A DNA stretch of 64,000 bases. Source: Terriglobia bacterium. GTDB taxonomy: Bacteria > Acidobacteriota > Terriglobia > Terriglobales > Acidobacteriaceae. This document shows positions 8,521 to 16,981 of the stretch, one piece after another. Positions within the stretch are counted from its first letter, which is position 1, and each line of letters starts with the position of its first letter. The stretch is from contig JAIQFA010000012.1 of NCBI GenBank assembly GCA_020073525.1, positions 1 through 64,000 of the forward strand, given 5' to 3'. The notes under the pieces were generated by a model that worked only from the letters and a program-made list of their open reading frames with translations, ran no database searches and was not told the DNA's origin. The translations under genes were made by a program, and so were the position numbers.

Positions 8521-9003
8521 ATGAAGACCCGCTCCACGATCGTTACTGACACTGATATGGACAGGCTCAGCCATTTGGTTCGGGCTCTGAAACATTCTCT
8601 CTTTCGAGATCAACTGCAACTCGAATCGCTGGAGCAAACCTTGGAGAGTGCGGAGGTAACGTCTTCGGAGCGCATTCCGAGAGACGTGATCAGGATGAAT
8701 TCCAGTATCCGTGTTCTGGATCTCGATACGCGAAAAAAAGAGCTGTACACACTGGTTTTTCCGGACAGCGCAGACATCTCCACAGGTCGGATTTCGGTCC
8801 TCGCGCCGGTGGGGATAGCGTTCCTCGGCCGCCGACAGGGCGACGTCATCGAAGCGAAAGTGCCCGGGGGAGACAGGACTTTGAGAGTTGAGCGCGTGTC
8901 GCAAAGACCACAAACAGCACGAAGGCAAGCTCGGTCAGATCGATCAAATAGGCAAGAGCTTCATTCCGGTCGAACGATTCAGAGGACAACACTCGCCGCC
9001 TGA
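8521..9003 (+). CDS. Rnk/GreA-C-terminal-like regulator
   Basis: 160 residues with the layout of Rnk-type proteins: a helical N-terminal part, then the FKBP-like GreA/GreB C-terminal domain ('RVLDLDTRKKELYTLVFP', 'ISVLAPVGIAFLGRRQGDVI', 'RTLRVERV'). Such proteins bind RNA polymerase or act as nucleoside-diphosphate kinase regulators. The start has AAGGAG. After 'RVERV' the usual short ending is replaced by about 35 Arg/Gln/Thr-rich residues that do not look like the family, so a 3' frameshift or a shifted stop codon is possible. Confidence 0.75.
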   Translation: MKTRSTIVTDTDMDRLSHLVRALKHSLFRDQLQLESLEQTLESAEVTSSERIPRDVIRMNSSIRVLDLDTRKKELYTLVFPDSADISTGRISVLAPVGIAFLGRRQGDVIEAKVPGGDRTLRVERVSQRPQTARRQARSDRSNRQELHSGRTIQRTTLAA

Positions 9004-9027
9004 TCCGGTCGCATTGGTATCTCAGCC

Positions 9028-11652
9028 ATGGATAGTGCTGCTGTGCAGCTACTAACGCCACCCGGAGCCGATCACGACTCCGCTGGATCTCCTGCGCTCA
9101 CATTTGAAAATGGTTCCCAATTAGCCGGATTGTCTTCAGAGGAAGCGAGGGAGCGCCTGAGAATCGATGGGCCGAATGAACTGCCTCCGTCCAAGCCCCG
9201 AAGCATCGCTGCGATCGCATGGGATGTGGCAAAAGAACCCATCTTTCTGCTTCTCGTCGCTTGCGGAACGATCTACCTGTTTTTGGGCGATGTGCAGGAA
9301 GCCTTGATGCTGCTGGGCTTTGTCTTCGTGGTGACGGGCATTAGTTTCTACCAGGAACACAAGACCGAGCGCACGCTGGAAGCTCTGCGGGATCTCTCGA
9401 GCCCGCGCGCTCTGGTGATCCGCGACGGCAAGGCCACGCGGGTCCCGGGTCGCGAAGTTGTAAAGGGCGATGTTGTGGTTCTGTCGGAGGGTGATCGAAT
9501 CCCTTCCGATTCCCGCGTGATCTCCTGCGTTAACCTGTCGTGTGACGAATCCTTGCTGACGGGAGAATCGGTACCGGTTCGGAAAGCCGCGAGTGCAGTA
9601 CCGGTCGAAGCCGTTCGTCCCGGGGGAGATGATCTGCCGTTCGTTTACTCCGGCAGCCTGGTGGTGCAAGGTCGCGGAGTTGCAATCGTGCAGGCGGTCG
9701 GGTTGCATACCGAGATCGGCAAGATTGGCAAAGCACTGCAGTCCGTACACCTCGAGAAAACACGCCTGCAAAAAGAAACAGCTCGTTGGGTCCGCATACT
9801 GGCGATCGTCGGCGGTCTGCTTTGTGTACTGGTCGTCGTGCTCCACGGCCTTACTCGCGGCAGTTGGCTTGACGGAATCTTGTCAGGCCTCACGCTGGCG
9901 ATGGCCATTCTGCCAAACGAATTGCCCGTTGTGTTGACCATATTCATGGCGTTGGGCGCCTGGCGCATCTCCAAGCGGCATGTCCTTACTCGTCGGGTGC
10001 CAGTGGTGGAGACTCTAGGTTCGGCATCGGTCTTATGCGTGGACAAAACCGGCACGGTCACGATGAACCGGATGTCGGTCCAAAACCTCTTCGTGGACGG
10101 TGAATATCACGCCTGTACGAATTCGAATCCTTCGCTCCCGGAAAAGTTTCATAACCTGATCGAATTCAGCATCCTGGCGAACCATCGCGATCCCTTTGAC
10201 CCGATGGAACGGGCCTTGAACGAATTCGGGAAATCCAGCTTGGCAAACACGGAGCACTTGCACGGCGACTGGGTCCTTGTCCGCCAGTATCCCCTCTCAC
10301 CCGAACTGCTCGCGCTGTCGCAGGTCTGGAGATCGCCAATCGGAACGGACTATGTGATCGCCTCCAAAGGCGCACCGGAAGCCATTGCCGATCTTTGTCA
10401 TCTCAAGCCTGAGCAGATGGACGCGCTTTTCTCCCATGTTGGCTCAATGGCCGACGAAGGACTGCGGGTGCTCGGCGTGGCCAGGGCTTACTTTCAGGAA
10501 TCGCAACTGCCGCAAAAGCAGCACGACTTCGACTTCGAGTTTCTTGGCCTGGTGGGCCTGGCTGATCCGGTGCGTCCCGGCGTCGCGAAGGCGGTTGAGG
10601 AATGCTACTCGGCGGGCATCCAGGTCGTCATGATCACCGGGGACTACGCGGGAACTGCCGCGAACATCGGACGACAGATTGGACTGAGAAACCCTGATCA
10701 ATGCATCACCGGTCCCGAACTCGACTCGATGGAGGAAGATGAACTTCGGCGGCGGGTTCGTACCACGAACATCTTTGCCCGGGTTGTTCCGGAGCAGAAG
10801 TTGCGGCTCGTGCGCGCCTTCAGGGCAAACGGTGAAATCGTGGCCATGACCGGCGACGGAGTGAATGATGCTCCGGCACTGAAAGCTGCGGATATTGGCA
10901 TTGCCATGGGCGGCCGCGGTACCGACGTAGCCCGCGAAGCCGCCGCACTGGTGCTGCTGGACGATGATTTCTCCTCGATCGTCCACGCCATCAGGCTGGG
11001 CCGGAGGATATTCGACAACCTTAAGAAAGCGATCGCCTACACCCTCGCCAGTCATCTTCCCATCATTGGCCTAACGCTGATTCCGGTGATGATGAAATGG
11101 CCTCTCATACTTTTGCCGTTTCACGTGGCCTTCCTGCATCTCATTATCGACCCCGCCTGCTCCATAGTGCTGGAGGCAGAGCGCGAGGAATCGACCGTGA
11201 TGCAGCATCCTCCGCGTGCTGACAACGAACCATTGTTCGGGCGCCGGACCTTCGCCATCAGCATCCTGCAAGGTCTCAGTGTGCTGGCGGTCGTGCTAGC
11301 AGTCTTTGCCACGGCTCACTATGGCGGAAGGGGGGAGCAAGAGGCACGCGCGCTGACGTTCACCACGCTCGTAATGGCGAACCTGGCATTGATCTTCACG
11401 AACCGCTCATGGGCGAGGACAATACTGGCCAGGCTGCACTCCCCCAATCCCTCACTTTGGTGGGTGATTGGGGGGACCATCGGGTTCTTGGGGTTCGTGA
11501 TCTTTGTGCCTTTTTTGCGGAACCTGTTTCGTTTCTCCACGCTGCATCCGATCGATCTTGTGCTGTGTGCAGGTGCGGCGGCGTTCAGCGTCCTGTGGTT
11601 TGAAGCATTGAAGGTGTGGAATGCGGGGAGACTGCAACCTCAGGTAACCTAG
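9028..11652 (+). CDS. Cation-transporting P-type ATPase (P2-like)
   Basis: 874 residues with all P-type ATPase landmarks: N-terminal cation-ATPase domain (about 25-90), actuator motif 'LLTGESVPV', M4 motif 'PNELPV' (Ca2+ pumps usually have PEGLP), phosphorylation motif 'DKTGTVT', hinge 'MTGDGVNDAPALK', and M5-M6 with 'HLIIDPACSIVLEAE'. About ten transmembrane helices are visible. It uses ATP to export or import a cation across the inner membrane. The Glu/Asp in M4 and M6 fit a Ca2+/Mn2+-type P2 ATPase, but the specificity is uncertain. No strong ribosome-binding site precedes the ATG. Confidence 0.9.
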   Translation: MDSAAVQLLTPPGADHDSAGSPALTFENGSQLAGLSSEEARERLRIDGPNELPPSKPRSIAAIAWDVAKEPIFLLLVACGTIYLFLGDVQEALMLLGFVFVVTGISFYQEHKTERTLEALRDLSSPRALVIRDGKATRVPGREVVKGDVVVLSEGDRIPSDSRVISCVNLSCDESLLTGESVPVRKAASAVPVEAVRPGGDDLPFVYSGSLVVQGRGVAIVQAVGLHTEIGKIGKALQSVHLEKTRLQKETARWVRILAIVGGLLCVLVVVLHGLTRGSWLDGILSGLTLAMAILPNELPVVLTIFMALGAWRISKRHVLTRRVPVVETLGSASVLCVDKTGTVTMNRMSVQNLFVDGEYHACTNSNPSLPEKFHNLIEFSILANHRDPFDPMERALNEFGKSSLANTEHLHGDWVLVRQYPLSPELLALSQVWRSPIGTDYVIASKGAPEAIADLCHLKPEQMDALFSHVGSMADEGLRVLGVARAYFQESQLPQKQHDFDFEFLGLVGLADPVRPGVAKAVEECYSAGIQVVMITGDYAGTAANIGRQIGLRNPDQCITGPELDSMEEDELRRRVRTTNIFARVVPEQKLRLVRAFRANGEIVAMTGDGVNDAPALKAADIGIAMGGRGTDVAREAAALVLLDDDFSSIVHAIRLGRRIFDNLKKAIAYTLASHLPIIGLTLIPVMMKWPLILLPFHVAFLHLIIDPACSIVLEAEREESTVMQHPPRADNEPLFGRRTFAISILQGLSVLAVVLAVFATAHYGGRGEQEARALTFTTLVMANLALIFTNRSWARTILARLHSPNPSLWWVIGGTIGFLGFVIFVPFLRNLFRFSTLHPIDLVLCAGAAAFSVLWFEALKVWNAGRLQPQVT

Positions 11653-11683
11653 ACGAAGGGCTTCCTCAAGGAGTTCATAACGA

Positions 11684-11959
11684 ATGCAAACGAAAGCTAA
11701 GAAACTAGCCGCACTGGCGCTGGGATGGGGCTTCGTTGCACTTGGGGTGGTCGGTCTATTCTTGCCCGTGCTGCAAGGGGTACTTTTTCTGCTGATCGGT
11801 TTGTTCATCCTTTCTTCGGAATATGTTTGGGCGCACCGATTGTTGGAGAGGATCCGGAGTCGCTTCCCAGCTGCGGCCCTGCGATGCGAGGAAGCATCGC
11901 GGAAGGCACATCATTGGCTGGGGAAGGTCCTCCGGCGAGGCGGGCAGCCGGCCCGGTAA
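11684..11959 (+). CDS. Small PGPGW-type transmembrane protein
   Basis: 91 residues: two closely spaced transmembrane segments ('LGWGFVALGVVGLFLPVLQG', 'VLFLLIGLFILSSEY') followed by an amphipathic basic tail beginning 'VWAHRLLERIRSRFP'. This matches small inner-membrane proteins of the PGPGW/DUF454 type, whose function is not established. AAGGAG precedes the ATG. It lies 31 bases after the P-type ATPase and is probably in the same transcript. Confidence 0.65.
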   Translation: MQTKAKKLAALALGWGFVALGVVGLFLPVLQGVLFLLIGLFILSSEYVWAHRLLERIRSRFPAAALRCEEASRKAHHWLGKVLRRGGQPAR

Positions 11960-11995
11960 CCGAGGAATCGAGCAACAGTTCTTGCAACTCCCCTC

Positions 11996-13204
11996 TCACC
12001 GCGCCCGCGCCAGATCCCGTATCTCGTTCAGGTACCCCACATACACCGGGATCGGAATATCGGGCGAGTCCCCGTCATTCAGAAAATGGGACAGCCGAAT
12101 CTCTATAGGAATCGAGCTGATCACTTCGCGGAACCGCGCCATCTTCAAATATTTCACCCGCCAGATCTCCAGCATCAGCGAACGAAACTCTTCGCTGACA
12201 AAGCCCATCCTGCGCTCGCCCAGGTAAATCGCGTCAAAATGCCGCAACTCGAGCGCCTTCCGAGCGGGATCGCCGGGCAGAGAGAATGCATAGACCAGGT
12301 GGAACACATCCGCCAGATCGCCCCACAACACTTTCTCTTCGAAGGCGCTGAAGCGGAACGAGGCCGCGCCGCGCTGCTGCACCACGCGCGCATGATCACT
12401 CGCGCTCAGTGCGTGACGGCCCAGTTCGTCACGGAACCATCGCAGTCGCTCGCGCGCCAGGTTGTGCCGCAGGAATTCCACCGCGTAAGCGTTCGGCAAA
12501 TAGATCTTAGCCTCGCCATCCAGGCGCGCCAACCACGGACCCCAGTCCCTCTGTTCCAGTACGGAGAGCAACTCCGATAGATCGGCCACAGTAACATCGG
12601 GGTGATACTTCACAGCCTGCCAGAAATGTTCGGTGGAATCGTAGGTCGCACCGTAGAGTTGGATGCCTTCTTCAATCGGATACCAGTTTGACAGCACGCG
12701 CGCGGGGATCGACGGCGAAGCGCTCCAGCAGTTCAGCGAATGTTTCCACTTCTCCTGCACCGCCAAGAACGCCTCGCCATAGCCCGGCGGAACCGCCTCT
12801 TTCACAAGCGCGAGCGCCTGCAGCAGCTCTTCGCTGGTATGCGTCACCAAAGTCTCCAGGGGCCGCTCGTCTTCCATCGAGATCACCCGGCTTTCGATCC
12901 CGCGTCGCAACAAATCGCCCGCCAGTAGCCGCCGCTGCTCGTCATCCAATCCGCCCCGAACATTCCAGCGCCGCGTTTGCGACTCGATGTAGGGAAACAT
13001 CTCGGCCAGCGAATTGAACTCGATGAAGCCGTGCAGTGCGAACTTGAGCGGATGGCCATCCTTAACAATCGTAGTGGAAGGTGTAATGAGCGCCTGCAGC
13101 GAGATTGGTTCCGCACTCAGCGGCAAGCTAACACTCAGGACTGTCAAAGCCGCCCGCAAGATCCACCGCGAAGCCGGCAGTATTTTTCGTAAACGTTCTG
13201 TCAC
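11996..13204 (-). CDS. Exported protein with a diverged NADAR-like domain
   Basis: 402 residues from a GTG at 13204, preferred because GGAGGG lies just upstream; ATG or GTG at 13216/13219 would add 4-5 residues. A signal peptide ('AALTVLSVSLPLSAEPIS') comes first. The segment around residues 170-200 ('VLSNWYPIEEGIQLYGATYD' then 'STEHFWQAVKY') has the pattern of the NADAR (YbiA) active-site strand and helix, '.FSNFYP...ldG..yps.EH..qa.K'. The end ('LMLEIWRVKYLKMARFREVI', then 'YVGYLNEIRDL') resembles the NADAR C-terminal helices. The usual WGxG motif is missing and about 140 residues intervene. NADAR proteins cleave ADP-ribose or aminopyrimidine N-glycosidic bonds in the cytoplasm; an exported version is unusual. 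Confidence 0.6.
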   Translation of the reverse strand: MTERLRKILPASRWILRAALTVLSVSLPLSAEPISLQALITPSTTIVKDGHPLKFALHGFIEFNSLAEMFPYIESQTRRWNVRGGLDDEQRRLLAGDLLRRGIESRVISMEDERPLETLVTHTSEELLQALALVKEAVPPGYGEAFLAVQEKWKHSLNCWSASPSIPARVLSNWYPIEEGIQLYGATYDSTEHFWQAVKYHPDVTVADLSELLSVLEQRDWGPWLARLDGEAKIYLPNAYAVEFLRHNLARERLRWFRDELGRHALSASDHARVVQQRGAASFRFSAFEEKVLWGDLADVFHLVYAFSLPGDPARKALELRHFDAIYLGERRMGFVSEEFRSLMLEIWRVKYLKMARFREVISSIPIEIRLSHFLNDGDSPDIPIPVYVGYLNEIRDLARAR

Positions 13205-13231
13205 CAATCCCTCCATCACTATTGTGGCGGT

Positions 13232-13282
13232 GGAGGAACGGGCGTCTCGCCCGTTGGGCCGGGCGGGGACGCCCGGCTCTCC
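13232..13282. repeat. REP-like double palindrome (GC-rich variant)
   Basis: Two neighbouring hairpins, AACGGGCGTCTCGCCCGTT (13237-13255) and GCCGGGCGGGGACGCCCGGC (13258-13277), between the NADAR-like and GNAT genes. Sequence and layout match the dispersed palindromic family seen elsewhere in this window. The hairpin inside atpG (29059-29077) is of this variant. Confidence 0.6.
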
Positions 13283-13297
13283 ACTCGCAAACTTGAA

Positions 13298-13804
13298 TCA
13301 TGCCGCCCGTTCCGTCCAGCACACATCCCAATACTTGCCAAACTTCCGCCCATTCTCGGTGAACACGCCCACCACCTTGAAACCGAATGCCCGATGCAAC
13401 GCCTCGCTCGCCGGATTCGGAAGCGCATACCCCGCCACAAAACGACGAATGTCTTCACCCTTCAGCGCGTCGAACAGTTCCGCATACAACCTGCGCCCAA
13501 TGCCCTTCCCCGCCGCTTCGGGCACACAATAGATCGTGGTCTCCACCGTTGTCTCGTAGGCTGCCTTCGGACGAAATTTCGTCGTGCCCGCGTATCCGAG
13601 GACGACTCCATTTTCTTCGGCCACGAACAGCCGATACCGTCCTGTGGCGCCAAACTGTGCAAACCAAGCCTCCCGCCGCTCGACGGTATAAACCTCCACG
13701 TCGAAGGTCACGGGAGTATTCAGGACATAGTAGTTGTAGATCTCGGTGAGCCGCGCCAGATCCGCGCGCTCCGCCATCCGAATTCGAATACCGCTCATTG
13801 CCAT
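13298..13804 (-). CDS. GNAT N-acetyltransferase, phosphinothricin-acetyltransferase-like
   Basis: 168 residues with the GNAT fold of the Pat/YncA subgroup: 'IRMAERADLARLTEIYNYYV' at the N-terminus, the acetyl-CoA-binding loop 'VPEAAGKGIGRRLYAELFDA' (Q/R-x-x-G-x-G/A type), and 'ALHRAFGFKVVGVFTENGRK' with the terminal 'YWDVCW'. It would transfer acetyl from acetyl-CoA to a small amine; detoxification of glutamine-synthetase inhibitors or methionine analogues is typical of the group. The gene stands between two repeats. Confidence 0.85.
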   Translation of the reverse strand: MAMSGIRIRMAERADLARLTEIYNYYVLNTPVTFDVEVYTVERREAWFAQFGATGRYRLFVAEENGVVLGYAGTTKFRPKAAYETTVETTIYCVPEAAGKGIGRRLYAELFDALKGEDIRRFVAGYALPNPASEALHRAFGFKVVGVFTENGRKFGKYWDVCWTERAA

Positions 13805-13825
13805 CCTCGAACTGAATTTTACAGC

Positions 13826-14989
13826 CTACCGTATCAACCACCCTACAACCGCGGCTGCGGCAACCACCCACGCCGAGTTCACGCGAAAGCGGAGCAGCGC
13901 AATCAAACTTACGCAGAACACGATCAGCGTAGCCCGATCCACAATCGACGCCTTCCCCAACTGCATTGCGACCACCGCCATCAGCGCAAGCGAGCCCGCA
14001 ACCACTCCATCGAGCGCGGCCGCCGCCACCGGGGATCGGCGCAGCCGTGGAAGCACCGGTCCGCTCACCGCTACCAGCGCGAATCCTGGCAGAAAGATTG
14101 CAACCGTCGCCACCACCGCGCCCCTCCAGCCCGCCACCACATACCCGATGAAGGTCGCCGTCGTAAACAGCGGACCGGGAGTAAACTGCCCGACCGCGAC
14201 CGCGTCAATCAATTGTTTGTCCGTGAGCCAGTGCAGATGCTGGACGAACTCGGTTTGCAGAAACGCCAGCAAGACATATCCGCTGCCAAACACCACCGAC
14301 CCAACTTTTAGAAACGACAAGAACAGCCGCGGCAGTCCAACCGGAAAAGCCGCGCCCATGGCCGCGACCGCCATCAAACCGGCGGCAACTTTCGGAAGTC
14401 CGACTGCTTTTGGAAGCCCAACCACACTCAGCAGCCGATTCTTCACTGCCAAGGCCGACGCCGAAATCAGCCCGGCAAACACCAGCACCAGCACCGGACT
14501 GACTCCCAACAAACTCAGCCCCGCCGCCAGAACGGCAATCGCTGCCAGCAGTGCACTCCGAACGCCCGTGCGTCCCAGTTTCCCCAACGCCTGGATCACG
14601 ATCGCGACCACGGCCGGCTTGATCGCATACAGGACGCCCTCGGCCCTTGGCAGCGAGCCAAAGCGCACATAGGCACACGCAATCACCGACACAATCAGCG
14701 CCGCCGGAATGATGAAGCAACAGCCAGCCACTACAAGCCCGCGCCAGCCGCGTTTTAGTTGCCCGACAAAGATCGCGACCTCGGTCGAGCTCGGCCCCGG
14801 AATCAAATTCGCAGTAGCCAGCCGGTCCAGAAATTCGGCATGCGTAATCCAATGCCGCCGTCGAACAAATTCCTCCTCCATCATCGCCAGATGCGCCGCA
14901 GGCCCGCCGAAGGCAATCGTGCCCAGCTTCAGAAACACGAAGGCGATCTCCGCAAGCGAAGCTTCCCGGATTTCCGAAGATTCAGTCAT
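13826..14989 (-). CDS. chrA: Chromate/ion transporter, ChrA family (two CHR domains)
   Basis: About 387 residues from the ATG at 14989 ('MTESSEIREASLAEIAFVFL'). The open frame extends upstream to 15124, but that part translates a palindromic repeat and is not expected to be coding. Two homologous CHR domains are visible: 'KLGTIAFGGPAAHLAMMEEE' with 'GPSSTEVAIFVGQLKRGW' in the first half and 'KVGSVVFGSGYVLLAFLQTE' with 'GPLFTTATFIGYVVAGWRG' in the second. About ten transmembrane segments are present. ChrA proteins export chromate or related oxyanions across the inner membrane. No chromate reductase lies nearby. Confidence 0.88.
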   Translation of the reverse strand: MTESSEIREASLAEIAFVFLKLGTIAFGGPAAHLAMMEEEFVRRRHWITHAEFLDRLATANLIPGPSSTEVAIFVGQLKRGWRGLVVAGCCFIIPAALIVSVIACAYVRFGSLPRAEGVLYAIKPAVVAIVIQALGKLGRTGVRSALLAAIAVLAAGLSLLGVSPVLVLVFAGLISASALAVKNRLLSVVGLPKAVGLPKVAAGLMAVAAMGAAFPVGLPRLFLSFLKVGSVVFGSGYVLLAFLQTEFVQHLHWLTDKQLIDAVAVGQFTPGPLFTTATFIGYVVAGWRGAVVATVAIFLPGFALVAVSGPVLPRLRRSPVAAAALDGVVAGSLALMAVVAMQLGKASIVDRATLIVFCVSLIALLRFRVNSAWVVAAAAVVGWLIR

Positions 14990-15071
14990 AGCCCAGTGTG
15001 GCGCGGGCGCCCCGCCCGCGAACTCGTAGCCAGAGCAGAGCATTCGAGGAGCATCAGTTGAAGGAATTTTC

Positions 15072-15142
15072 CCGTAGAGACGCGGCTTGCCGCGTCTCCC
15101 ACCGCATGAAGCGAGACGGGGCAAGCCCCGTCTCTACGGGGA
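15072..15142. repeat. REP-like element, complete copy
   Basis: Two internal hairpins ('gacgcggcttgccgcgtc' and 'gacggggcaagccccgtc') are enclosed by complementary outer arms CCCGTAGAGACG and CGTCTCTACGGG, so the whole 71-base unit can fold as one cruciform. It lies between aqpZ and chrA, both on the minus strand. Related copies occur at 28378, 33541 and 41411. Confidence 0.8.
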
Positions 15143-15158
15143 CATCAGTCGCCGCGGT

Positions 15159-15848
15159 CTACTCCCCGAACGCCGTTCTATAAACGCCGCCAGCCAGCAC
15201 GCCGCCGACAATCGGCGCCAGCCAGAACAGCCACAATTGCTGCAGCGCCCATCCGCCCACAAACACGGCCGGTCCCGTACTCCGAGCTGGATTCACCGAA
15301 AGATTCGTCACCGGAATTCCAATCAGGTGAATCAAAGTCAGCCCCAACCCGATCGCGATCGGCGCAAACCCTGCTGGCGCCCGCTTGTCTGTGGATCCCA
15401 TGATGATCATCAGAAAGAAAAACGTCAGCACCACTTCCGCCACCAGGCACGACACCAGCGAATAGCCGCCCGGAGAATGTGTCGCGTATCCATTCGAAGC
15501 AAAGCCGCCCAATTCAAAGCCCGGCTTGCCGCTCGCAATCACATAGAGCGTTCCCGCGCCGGCGAGGCCGCCCAGAACTTGTGCCACCACGTACGGCAAA
15601 AATTCCGCTGCCGGAAATCGCTTCCCCGCCACCAGTCCCGCTGACACCGCAGGATTCAGATGACATCCCGAAATGTGCCCGATGGCAAACGCCATTGTGA
15701 GCACCGTCAGTCCGAAGGCCAACGCCACGCCCAGAAATCCGATGCCCAGTTGCGGAAATGCCGCATCCAGCACGGCCGCCCCGCATCCTCCAAATACCAG
15801 CCAGAAAGTCCCGAAGAATTCCGCGATCGCCCTTTTCGACAAGCTCAT
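15159..15848 (-). CDS. aqpZ: Aquaporin Z, water channel
   Basis: 229 residues, the normal length for AqpZ, with both pore motifs: '[15 protein letters not shown]' (first NPA) and '[15 protein letters not shown]' (second NPA). Six transmembrane segments are visible. Long stretches such as '[20 protein letters not shown]' and '[20 protein letters not shown]' are almost identical to proteobacterial AqpZ as I recall it. Passive water flow across the inner membrane is the expected role. GAGGAGG precedes the ATG. Such close similarity may mean strong conservation or transfer. Confidence 0.95.
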   Translation of the reverse strand: MSLSKRAIAEFFGTFWLVFGGCGAAVLDAAFPQLGIGFLGVALAFGLTVLTMAFAIGHISGCHLNPAVSAGLVAGKRFPAAEFLPYVVAQVLGGLAGAGTLYVIASGKPGFELGGFASNGYATHSPGGYSLVSCLVAEVVLTFFFLMIIMGSTDKRAPAGFAPIAIGLGLTLIHLIGIPVTNLSVNPARSTGPAVFVGGWALQQLWLFWLAPIVGGVLAGGVYRTAFGE

Positions 15849-15997
15849 ACGGCCTCCTCAATCAAAGTTGTTGGTGAACGTTATCTAGCTGCGAATGTTG
15901 ACTACGAAGTGCCAGCGATTGTATCGCAATCTCTCGAGGATGTTCGCAGTCTGTAGAATTGGCATTTGGCCGCGAGCGACCGGAAGGACACAGCGTC

Positions 15998-16216
15998 GTG
16001 AACATACTGACATTATTCGGATTATTCGCGGTGACCGCGATGCTGGTCACTTATGCGCTGGAGAGGCGCAGCCGCTGGTTCATCCTCGCCTTCGCCGTTG
16101 CCTGCGGGCTCGGCTCTGTCTATGGCTTTCTGCAAGGAGCGTGGCCGTTCGGAGTGGTCGAGGCCATCTGGTCAGTGGTAGCCGTACGCCGCTGGCATCG
16201 CGCAGGGCGAAGCTAG
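15998..16216 (+). CDS. Small two-helix membrane protein
   Basis: 72 residues from a GTG at 15998, preceded by AAGGA; a frame start at 15959 is possible but less well placed. Two hydrophobic helices ('LTLFGLFAVTAMLVTYALE', 'FILAFAVACGLGSVYGFLQ') are followed by a Trp-rich amphipathic end. No assigned function. It is divergent from aqpZ. Confidence 0.5.
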   Translation: MNILTLFGLFAVTAMLVTYALERRSRWFILAFAVACGLGSVYGFLQGAWPFGVVEAIWSVVAVRRWHRAGRS

Positions 16217-16239
16217 AGAGTCGCGCCCATTTTCGACGT

Positions 16240-16860
16240 TCATTTCATGCAGAAGGCAACGATCGTCTGCCCACGCCGACCTCGCTTTTTCTCCAGTTTC
16301 TCCACCAGCTTCGATTCCAGATCGTCGGGATCAACTGTCATTTCGCAGGCAGCAATCTGCTCATCGGTTGCGCCGTGAAAACAAAGCTCGCACACTCCAA
16401 GCCCGTCTCCCGATCGCACCGGAGGACCAAACGTGCGGCACGTCATGGGGCGCGCATCGTAAAGATCGCACAACCCCGTCTCCGGATCGAGCACCGGACA
16501 CACCTCATCGTTGGCAAATTCCGCAAAGCGCTCTTCCGCCTCTGGGCCTTCGTCAAGGATGCCGGTCTCCGCATCTCCGGGAAACTCAGCCGCCAGCCGC
16601 TCCACAGAAACTCGCGCCCGCTCGCGAACTCGCCGAGCCCGCTGCGGTTCCGTCTTTTCGAGGCGGGCCATTCCTTGGTGCAACCGCGCCGCATCCAGTT
16701 GATTGATGGCAAACACACCCACGCAGCACTGCGTGCATCCCGGACGACATACCAGCCACTCGCCGCTACGACGCGCGGCATCGGCCAAAGCAGCATCCAG
16801 AATCTGGATCAGCGCGCCATCCCCAGTAGGCAATCGCCGCAAAGACATGACGGAAAGCAT
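16240..16860 (-). CDS. YkgJ-family cysteine-cluster protein
   Basis: 206 residues carrying the zinc/iron-chelating cysteine cluster of the YkgJ/Fli-B type: 'CRPGCTQCCVGVFAI' near residue 40 and, in the second half, 'CPVLDPETGLCDLYDARPMT' and 'CRTFGPP', ending with 'CELCF'. Biochemical function is not established for the family; metal binding is assumed. It is divergent from the exported repeat protein at 16982, and the spacer holds a perfect 14-bp palindrome. Confidence 0.82.
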   Translation of the reverse strand: MLSVMSLRRLPTGDGALIQILDAALADAARRSGEWLVCRPGCTQCCVGVFAINQLDAARLHQGMARLEKTEPQRARRVRERARVSVERLAAEFPGDAETGILDEGPEAEERFAEFANDEVCPVLDPETGLCDLYDARPMTCRTFGPPVRSGDGLGVCELCFHGATDEQIAACEMTVDPDDLESKLVEKLEKKRGRRGQTIVAFCMK

Positions 16861-16890
16861 ACCGCATCGCCGGAAAAAGCAGGCGCTCTT

Positions 16891-16904
16891 CGGTAACGTT
16901 ACCG
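16891..16904. promoter_or_regulatory. Perfect 14-bp palindrome, LacI-type operator candidate
   Basis: CGGTAACGTTACCG is fully self-complementary with a central CG, the layout of LacI/GalR-family operators. It lies in the 121-base divergent spacer, 31 bases upstream of the YkgJ-like start and 78 bases upstream of the gene at 16982. No LacI-type regulator is encoded in the window. Confidence 0.45.
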
Positions 16905-16981
16905 CGCTTCAAGAAATGCCTTCGATTGCGTGCTTGCCGCATCGCAATGATAAAGTGCTTGCTACGAAATGGAGGCGGTAC

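Noticed and set aside
13394-14672. Overlapping plus-strand frames opposite GNAT and chrA
   Set aside because: Arg/Pro/Thr-rich translations, no domain, opposite convincing genes.
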